This document shows positions 55,369 to 64,000 of a stretch of 64,000 nucleotides of DNA, piece after piece (positions within the stretch are counted from its first letter, which is position 1; the number at the start of each line of letters is the position of its first letter). The stretch lies in NCBI GenBank assembly GCA_021234155.1, contig JAJEKV010000041.1:9505018-9569017 (forward strand), read 5' to 3'. The notes beneath the pieces are model-generated. The model was not told the DNA's origin. It did no database searches and saw only the letters and a list, made by a program, of their open reading frames with translations. This DNA is from Isoetes taiwanensis. Lineage: Eukaryota; Streptophyta; Lycopodiopsida; Isoetales; Isoetaceae. Made by a program: the position numbers and the translations under genes.

Positions 55369-58300
55369 ACTACATCTCTTATCAAAAATATAGGTCAATT
55401 CTAAGCTTGATTCTCTCCTTGTGGATTATTTTTTCCATGCTTTCTGCTGCTGTCTTGGCCATGTTTTCCTGCTCAGGAATAATTTCTCCCAACATGATCC
55501 ATGCTTCTCTCGACATAGGTGCAAGTTCTCCAAAGTTTTTGGTATGCCATATGCCCTGATTGCAGAACATTGCGTGCCCTTCCACTAACCTTTCAGGTAT
55601 CAAAGGAAAAAAAGATAGTTGTGAAGGGTAAAACTAAAATCTGTATCATCATCATCCTTATCATTACTTGCCTTGCTGCCTAAGGCATTTTTTTCTTCTT
55701 CTGACACAGGGATTCCCCAAAAGGGTCATCATCTACATCTGGTCCCTGTTTTTGTGCCATTTTTTGGACTAGTGCTTTATTGAGGCATGACCCTTTCATC
55801 TTATTAGCTTTCTCCAAGCAGGTACACCTCAAAAAAAACTGTTCTTTGGCTTTGTCCTCCTCTATAGTGCACTTATACACTTTGTTGGGAAGCTCCTGAT
55901 ATATCTCTTCAACTATTTTACTTGCATCTTCCCATTCTGGCCCTACTTTGTTGATGATGGGAACCAAAGTCAACCAGTCACTGAAGCCTAAATGTCTGAT
56001 GGTAGATATGTCTTCAGGATTTCTCATTGTCTCCTTCGCAATGATAAGCATATGTTACATTAAGCTTCCTTATGCAGCACAAGAGTGCTCGCAATAACTT
56101 GGGCATTGAATTTTGCTTTTTTCATACCCCGTAGGTCCAATGTCTCTATTCCAAGTAGGTGGAATAAATTCAATCTCGACTTTAGCTTGAGCTTCATCAC
56201 TATCCGGAAGTCATATATCATAAATTTTATTAATACACTTTATCAGCTCAAGTAATTACCATTAGGCAAGGTGCATCACTGGTAGAACTATACTATCCAA
56301 AAAAAAAAAATCGGGAACAGCTAGCCTAGGCAAACAACCATACTAGCAGTCCAAGTCACTTCGATCAATCCCTTGATAAACTTATCATTATGTACAGTAG
56401 TCGAGCTAACTAAAGACAGTACACCCAACAATGGTCCCAAATCAAATGCCTTAATCAGGTTTCAAATATCCAAAGGTATATTTACTTTACAACTATTTTT
56501 TCATGCGGGTCATGCAATACTGCAAGAAATACTCAACAAGGAGTCTTTGCAATCATGTATGTTTGCCAGATGCATACTTGCGTATCTGTCAACAAAGGTT
56601 AAGATTTTTCTTTAAGCTACTTTTCAGAAGTTCTTGCTATTTTATTCCTCTTTTATATTATTTCCTTGCTCTTTTGTTTTTCAATAAGACTGGGGGCATA
56701 AATACTGATATAACTTTCGTTCCTACGATTTTCAGTATCTCTAATATATAGCCCGAAACCGATTCTTATTTAGGCTACTAGTATCATCTAGCCTCTTATT
56801 GTATTTCCTTCTACATTTCTTTTCAAAAGGTTTTCAGCTTTTCAACAAGAAGATAAGCATATTTATTATCTAACTTTTACTATTTATACTTCTCAATTAA
56901 TTTTTCTTGGCGGGGAGGACAAAGATGTATGTTTAATCAATGTTTAATATGCAGAGTCACTATGTCAAAACTCCTGCATATGTATTCACTATCTTTTTCA
57001 AGGCCCCATATTTTCCATATATGCTAAACTGTTAAAGCATAAATCATACTCTAATGCACCACACAGTATATAATAAACTTAAACCAGATATTATTTTCCC
57101 ATACCATCTTCACCATTCTGTACATAAGATTCCCTGTCTTTGTTGCACTAAAAAATAAGTGAAGCAACTGCCATTATGACCTCTTTTACTTCATATATAT
57201 CTGTTTCATCAAAACTCGACCTCTATAAGGGGTCTTAGCCTGTTTATGATGGACAAAACTACATATTTAAACTTATAAAACTTGCTGATAATTTTTATTT
57301 TTATTTTTTTTTTTAATTTAAGTAATATGAAAGAACCAGTTTTCCATAAGAAGCTTTGTCTCTTTTACTCATTTGTAGTTGGCTAGCGACACCGCAAAGG
57401 CCATCCATTCTTCAAGATTTTGTGTATGATCCTTTACTTTCCTTTGAGCTACAACCTAGCATAACAACAAAAACGTACAATGGAAAAAGAAATGCCCGGT
57501 ACCTGCAGCCAACCATGTAAACATTGGCAATAAGCTTGGTAATGATACAAGGGCCAAAAGGTACATTGGGCATTTCTTGGCTCTTTGACCCTTGCCCATT
57601 GTACCTTTTGCTCTTGATCGGTATAAGCTTACCGAGAAAATATAAGATCAAATACACATGATAATACAGTCAACCTTCTCGTTTCTATATTAGTATTCAT
57701 TATTTCCAGCATCTACAAACATCTTAGTTTTATTTTTCTATAGTATGATCAACCTATAATCACCACTAATATATGGCATCGGCTTATTCCTGCTGTATTC
57801 TTGGTTGTCAGATAAATGAACATGCTATATTATACCTGATTTTCGTCCTCCTCGGATTCTAAATCTTGCTCATATTGAGTCTCGGGAACAAAGTGTTCAG
57901 TATTTACTCCACCTCTATCATAACTTGAAGGTTTTCTATTTGAGTACCCTCCTCTTTTGGCAGCATATCCAGAGTTTCCCACCAAAGTTACGTTTAGTAT
58001 CGTACCCTCTGCCTCTTCCTCTTTTATCCATATCTAGTTTCTCCAACTCAATCGATTCTAAACAGCAAAGTAATTCCCTGTTTGTTTTTTCACTTCTTCC
58101 TCTTCTGATTCCTGGCTATCAAATTTGTAACTCATTATTTTAGGGTAAGGGTAATCCAAGATACCTTTACCTTGCTTAATGTTGCATGCCAATTGCAGTG
58201 GTCTTCAAGGTCAGACAATCTCCAACAATCTTTGGGGAAGCTCAATACCTAATAGGCCGTCTTCAATCTTATTTCCGTCATTAATTCTGGTGATAAAGTC

Positions 58301-61300
58301 TGTCTATGCTCAACCCATATTTTTCCTTTTATAGTTCTTTATCACAATATTATCAATATGACCTTAGCTATAAGATAGACATAATATATTATTCCTAAAA
58401 AAAATTAAGGACTATTTATAGTTCTATCTATACCTCAGTCTTTCTAGGGAGGTATAGCTTTGCTTAACTGTTTATCCCAAGTGTTAACATGTGCAACAAA
58501 CCTTAACACATACCCCCAAAAAAAAAAAAAAAAAAAAAAAAAAACCTAGTATCCTAGGTCAAGATCAGCTTCAGTCAATCCATCTACAATCTTATCAATC
58601 CAAAAATTTGAACGCATTCAAACTTGGTACGTGTGTTCATTTAGTCTATTATCCAATGTAAAATTTGAGACAGAAGTATCTTAGTAACCATGTAAACTTA
58701 GTCATTAATATACCTTAATTTCCCATGCTAGTTATACAGTGTTAAACAGAGCCCATGAAGACATGTGATTAGAGCCAAAATGCTAGTACTTGTGCCAAAT
58801 AGACTATGTAGCAACATTATATTGACGTTGAGAATTCAAGATATTAGTATTTTTATATGATTCAATCACTATTTTAAGTTGCACAAGGCCCACAGCTTAT
58901 CCAAAGACTACAATGAGACAGAATAAAAGATAGGTGGTTTAACCATTAAGAAATCTATGTTTGAAAACTAGGCCGAGCTCCATCAATGTAGCAAAGAGTA
59001 TGTAGCCTTTATGTTGAAGTAAAGACCATTGATCCCCGTATGAACTTTATTGACACGGCATTTTCATGCTCTAACGAGCATGTTCATTTTACAAAAAAAC
59101 TCGTAATGTAAAAGGAATAAGCAGGAATCAAATCTGCCATTATCTCTAAATATCAATTAAAAAATAGCAGCATATCAGATAGTAACAACATGACAACTTC
59201 TTTCAGGAATAAAATCTCAAGGGAATCTGGCATTTACATGTATTCATAAAAAGAAAGACTTAAAAGCGGATGAAAATTGTTTCTGCTTTATTTTTGCAGT
59301 AAATAGAATTGTAGCAGAATTTTCCATTTACAATCAATCATGTGCACATGTTCAGAATGAGGTCACAAACTAGAAAATAATAGGCAGTTACAACCTGGCT
59401 TGTCTTTGACAACTTGAACCAAACGCCTTGCATAACTGGCCAGATATTTGAGTCATGTGATCATAGTAGCAAAGCCATATTAGCTAATGTTGTTTCTTAC
59501 AGCTCCACCTCCAAATTACTCCTAGCTTTAACACAAACAGGAACAAAGAAATGACAAGGGCATGAGAGGTTCGGTACCTGTAGCCAAACAACATGACATT
59601 AGCAATAATCTTGGTAATGCATGTAGGGCCAAAAGGTACAATGAAGCCTCGCGGTTTATCACCGTTTAGCCTTTGTAACTCTTTGCTCTGCATGTTCAAA
59701 ATAGGGGTATTCATAGAGGGGTGCATTTATAGAAAAATAAGCACAGATGCATATATTCTTAAGCCTTATTAGGCACAGATATTAATTGTGAGAAATCCTT
59801 GTAAGTTCTAGCTATAGTCCATGCAAATAAACTGGAGCCATTCTTAAGTAGAGATTAAGTAAAAGGCGTCATCTTAAGCCCTGGAATTTTAATCTATACA
59901 AGTAAAAATAACCGAAATAGCTTATTGTTGTCTTGATCAGAGTTATACTGCATCATCATGTTGTGTTTCAGGAATGAAAAGCTCAACATCTGCCTCAATT
60001 TAATTCGAACAACATTTGTAAGTGTTGGCTCTGCCAATTTCTTGCTGCCAGATGTGCTTTTTGCCATAGCAGAGATACGATTTTGCCTCTACCGTGGTAG
60101 TTCAGAGTTGGTCGCTTGCAAGCATTGTTCTACCAGAGCTTCTTCGTCTGAGCAAGAACTAAAAGATTTCGTCTGAATCCATCCAATGCCGTTTTATATT
60201 GGGAATCCTAAATTTAGAAATGAAATTCTAATCAAGGAAGGAAGATTCATGGCTGCATTCTTGCATGCTTAAAGCAGATATCCTCTCGGCTAGAAAATCT
60301 AAATCACGAAGAAAAGATAGTGGTACAGTACCAGATTTGTAGGAATATGGCATGGTGCTAGCTAAATGTGGAGATCTGCACCTAGCCTATCTTGTACATC
60401 TTGTAATACAACTGCCTTACAGTAATGGATAGTAAAATCCATCATGTAGATCTCAGAACAGACTAGGAAGCAAATTCGTGGCCATAGATATATCAAAGGT
60501 AACGATGAACTGCAAAACATATGAGCTCCTACCCAGGCTCAAACTCGTAAGGGAGGTAGAATGATGGCTGGGCTCAAGATAGAGCAGACCGAGATATAAC
60601 AATGGCGGGGCTGGCTATAGACAACGGCTAGGGTTGACCACTCCATCCAACCCCTCCTGTGCATATTTTGCAGATAGGCTAGATCAGGCTCCGGCATGAC
60701 TATAACCTATCAGAGACATAGTCTCATGCATTGAGGCTACCCCGGGTTGCATCTCCCCGGTCTGATCCCGAGGGGTTCACCTAGATTATGGAGTATGAAA
60801 CATGTGAGTGCACTAAATGGGTTTTTCTATTGCCTCTCTGGTACCGTATACGTAAGAAAAATATAAGGTTTTTATAGTTTGAATGTCGTACGGATACCAG
60901 AGGGAGTGTGGTTGTGCCAGTCTTCGATTCATATTCATATTGTAAGGGTCCAATCATTTTTTGTGAGCATCTACTGTTGGGGATTCTGTGATAATATGAT
61001 ATAAGATTACTAGAAAAAAAAAATTTGGAATTATCTATGGTTTTTGGGTTGCTTTTTCCGGGGATAGTTTTCCGGCGATGGGTGGAGTTTAGGAACGGAG
61101 TGGTGGGCTTGGGGAAGGGGGGTTTGGAGCGGATGGAATCGGCGGAAGACGGAGCGGCAGGTAGACAGGGGTTTGAAGACGGGGGTTTGAAGACGGTTTG
61201 AAGAAAGGTAAGAAAGGGGTTTGAAGACGGTTGCAAAGTCGCAAAGTTGCCTCGTGGATTTTCCTTTCGTGGGTTCTTTTGCCATTTTAATTTCGTCAAT

Positions 61301-63027
61301 TTTTGGCAAGCACAGTATGAGCTACACCGAATTGTGCAAAGTTGCCTCAGGATTTTCCTTCTGTGGGTTCTTCTGCAACTCTAATTTCGGCAGATGGAAT
61401 TGAAAATGTTGGTCACAAATTAAGGACATGGAGTCACTGTAATATAATTGCTAAGGCCAAATTGTTCGTTGAGCAACCTCCTACACCAGCTACGTTACCT
61501 AAAAAGTATGGCATCCATCTACCTCTGGCATGCCCCCAATTTTGAATATGTGGTCTTCGGCTATAGCTGGGCTTTGCTGTAAAATTCAGAAATAGTTATA
61601 GCCAAGGGTGGACTGCCTAATTTGCAACGGAGGCAAATAATAGCAGTAAAATCGCAACAACGCATAAATTTGCCGGAATAAGTAGAGAGCTCAAATTCAA
61701 GCAATAAAATACGCCGAATTTGGCCCAATTCTGACAGTCTTCCCACGCCCATTCAAACAGTAGCCGAGCGTCATCTGCTTGTCACGGAGAAAGAAAAATT
61801 GTGAGATCCAGAAGTGTATGATGCTCCAATACCAATGCTTGGAGAAACTTGCCCAGACCAATTCCAATCTCGGCTGTGTAGATTGTTACAGAATTCTGTA
61901 ACAATCTACCTCTTAATACATGTAGCTGAAACAATATATTTCTAAGGCCTTTGATTCACTTCCAACCTATTTCTTTGAAAATTTTGGCAAAAGCAGAGAT
62001 GATTCAATTGGCATGTCACAGACCAAATGTATTGCAAAGAAAAACTTTAGACTGGTCAATTATCAACGAAGAGCAGACCTATGATTTGGGTGCGCCTAAG
62101 GGGTCTCAATAAATGAAATTAAAATGATTCAAAGTCGTCTAAAGTCTGGCCTTAAACATTAGATTTAGACAGATGCTTATTTCTTTGTGATTCGTGAAGT
62201 AGCAATTGAAGATCTAATTTTGGGATATAGGGGATGACCAAGCCATAGATCGTGCAAATGATTTAAAAACTGGCAGAAATTATGCCTGGAAGTTATGGTA
62301 GATAATCTATATTGCATAGGGTTGTTGATGCATAAGGCATATGCTGGAAATAGTTGTCCCAAGATCTCACACAAGCAAACAGATTCAACAGTTCTACAAG
62401 TTGGATCAAGGGAACCTATCAATGACCAAATATACAGAAGAATTTATGAGACTAAGGTTAAATGTACAAAGGATCACGGAGCGGTGGACGACTATATTGA
62501 GGGGTTGAACAGCAAGATTAAAAGACCAGTCCGGGCCATCAACCCGAAGACAGATGGGGAGGCCGAGGACAAAGCTTTGAGCTTAGAGGAAGCACCGCCG
62601 ACTAGGGCAGAAACAAGCATTCTACAAGGGAAAAGCAACAGACTTTTATCTGCCCAAGCAGACATCGAGGATGTTCTCTATGCCACGATGCATGGCATGT
62701 ACACATGACCACAGGGGGGTTCATGATGAGGTAAGCATGATCATGCGTAATGATGGGATCGTTTGGGACACTCCCTAGCTTAAGCCCCCAGAGGCATGAG
62801 GCAATTGTAATAGTACACGATCAATGGGATCTTGTACAAGGTAGCACCCGATCATGGGCGATGATAGGAACGTCTTAAACGATTCTTAAGCTCAAATCCT
62901 ATGGGCCATGATCGAGTGCAACGTAGTAGGGATAACCTTGAGCTAATAGGTCGGCTCAAGGAGGTAATTAGGGGGTGGTCCCCTAAAACCACAAACTTAA
63001 TAACTAAACTAATATAATGTGCTTCTG
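55369..63027. repeat. Tandem unit 2 (7,659 bp)
   Basis: Full-length second copy of 47726-55368, with the same subfeatures in the same order. Pseudogene copies: 55382-56051 (minus), about 57505-59715 (minus, exon-like), 62349-62708 (gag). Differences from unit 1 are scattered single bases and a few short indels. Confidence 0.95.
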
Positions 63028-64000
63028 ACTACATCTCTTATCAAAAATATAGGTCAATTCTAAGCTTGATTCTCTCCTTGTGGATTATTTTTTCCATGCT
63101 TTCTGCTGCTATCTTGGCCATGTTTTCCTGCTCAGGAATAATTTCTCCCAACATGATCCATGCTTCTCTCGACATAGGTGCAAGTTCTCCAAAGTTTTTG
63201 GTATGCCATATGCCCTGATTGCAGAACATTGCGTGCCCTTCCACTAACCTTTCAGGTATCAAAGGAAAAAAAGATAGTTGTGAAGGGTAAAACTAAAATC
63301 TGTATCATCATCATCCTTATCATTTCTTGCCTTGCTGCCTAAGGCATTTTTTTCTTCTTCTGACACAGGGATTCCCCAAAAGGGTCATCATCTACATCTG
63401 GTCCCTGTTTTTGTGCCATTTTTTGGACTAGTGCTTTATTGAGGCATGACCCTTTCATCTTATTAGCTTTCTCCAAGCAGGTATACCTCAAAAAAAACTG
63501 TTCTTTGGCTTTGTCCTCCTCTATAGTGCACTTATACACTTTGTTGGGAAGCTCCTGATATATCTCTTCAACTATTTTACTTGCATCTTCCCATTCTGGC
63601 CCTACTTTGTTGATGATGGGAACCAAAGTCAACCAGTCAACTAAGCCTAAATGTCTGATGGTAGATATGTCTTCAGGATTTCTCATTGTCTCCTTCGCAA
63701 TGATAAGCATATGTTACATTAAGCTTCCTTATGCAGCACAAGAGTGCTCGCAATAACTTGGGCATTGAATTTTGCTTTTTTCATACCCCGTAGGTCCAAT
63801 GTCTCTATTCCAAGTAGGTGGAATAAATTCAATCTCGACTTTAGCTTGAGCTTCATCACTATCCGGAAGTCATATATCATAAATTTTATTAATACACTTT
63901 ATCAGCTCAAGTAATTACCATTAGGCAAGGTGCATCACTGGTAGAACTATACTATCCAAAAAAAAAAAATCGGGAACAGCTAGCCTAGGCAAACAACCAT
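63028..64000. repeat. Tandem unit 3, partial
   Basis: The third copy begins at 63028 and runs off the window. It carries the decayed coding region (63041-63710, minus) and the start of the shared repeat. The array therefore continues beyond the window. Confidence 0.95.

Overview
The window is nuclear DNA from a land plant with a large, transposon-rich genome. The evidence is a chromodomain Ty3/gypsy retrotransposon with an initiator-Met-tRNA primer site, a plant-type LINE with a zinc-binding RT domain, hAT and Helitron elements, a plant SPF45/DRT111-type splicing-factor fragment and an intron-containing ARF-type GTPase gene. I cannot name the species. Nearly everything is mobile DNA. The one convincing host gene is the ARF gene at 44225-44943.

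Layout: a MITE (1-396) abuts the 3' part of a LINE (397-3101, poly-A tail). Then come degenerate repeats, a small inverted-repeat element (5215-5506) and an unrecognised ORF (5647-6285). From 6332 to 40844 lies one Ty3/gypsy chromovirus with 1.6-kb LTRs (TG...CA) and a perfect 5-bp target duplication GTGGT. Four later DNA transposons swelled it from about 13.4 kb to 34.5 kb: a hAT element (9586-15052, 8-bp TSD GCCCGATC), a 4.0-kb TIR element (17918-21944, TSD ATTA), a Helitron carrying an SPF45 fragment (24976-27655, inserted in an AT dinucleotide) and an unusual 8.9-kb TIR element (28938-37822, TSD GTAT). Removing each insert restores or rejoins the retrotransposon coding frame locally, which fixes the boundaries to the base.

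Two things stand out. First, the chromovirus has four extra ORF regions upstream of gag. One of them ends in a nearly full-length histone H3 fold, so a retrotransposon appears to have captured an H3 gene. Second, the 8.9-kb element carries a leftward transposase-like gene of the IDGMD...GHTHxxID family. It also carries a rightward, intron-containing gene that joins a ParB/sulfiredoxin-like domain to a beta-class amino-methyltransferase (DIPYG first, SAM-binding motif later). About 39 copies of the palindrome CGGTATAAATTTATACCG are packed almost only into the introns and flanks of that second gene. This transposase + ParB-like + DNA methyltransferase + palindrome-array unit is the best candidate for an undescribed system. 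All its coding parts here are broken, so this copy is a fossil.

Right of the retrotransposon are a possible exon pair (42711-43135), G-rich degenerate repeats, the ARF gene and an old LTR fragment (47040-47560). A 7.65-kb segment follows, repeated in tandem at least 2.1 times (47726 to the window end) with very high identity. Each unit is a patchwork: an unrecognised decayed coding region, two related exon-like pieces, an inverted LTR fragment, a gag remnant related to the chromovirus gag and a 32-bp perfect palindrome.
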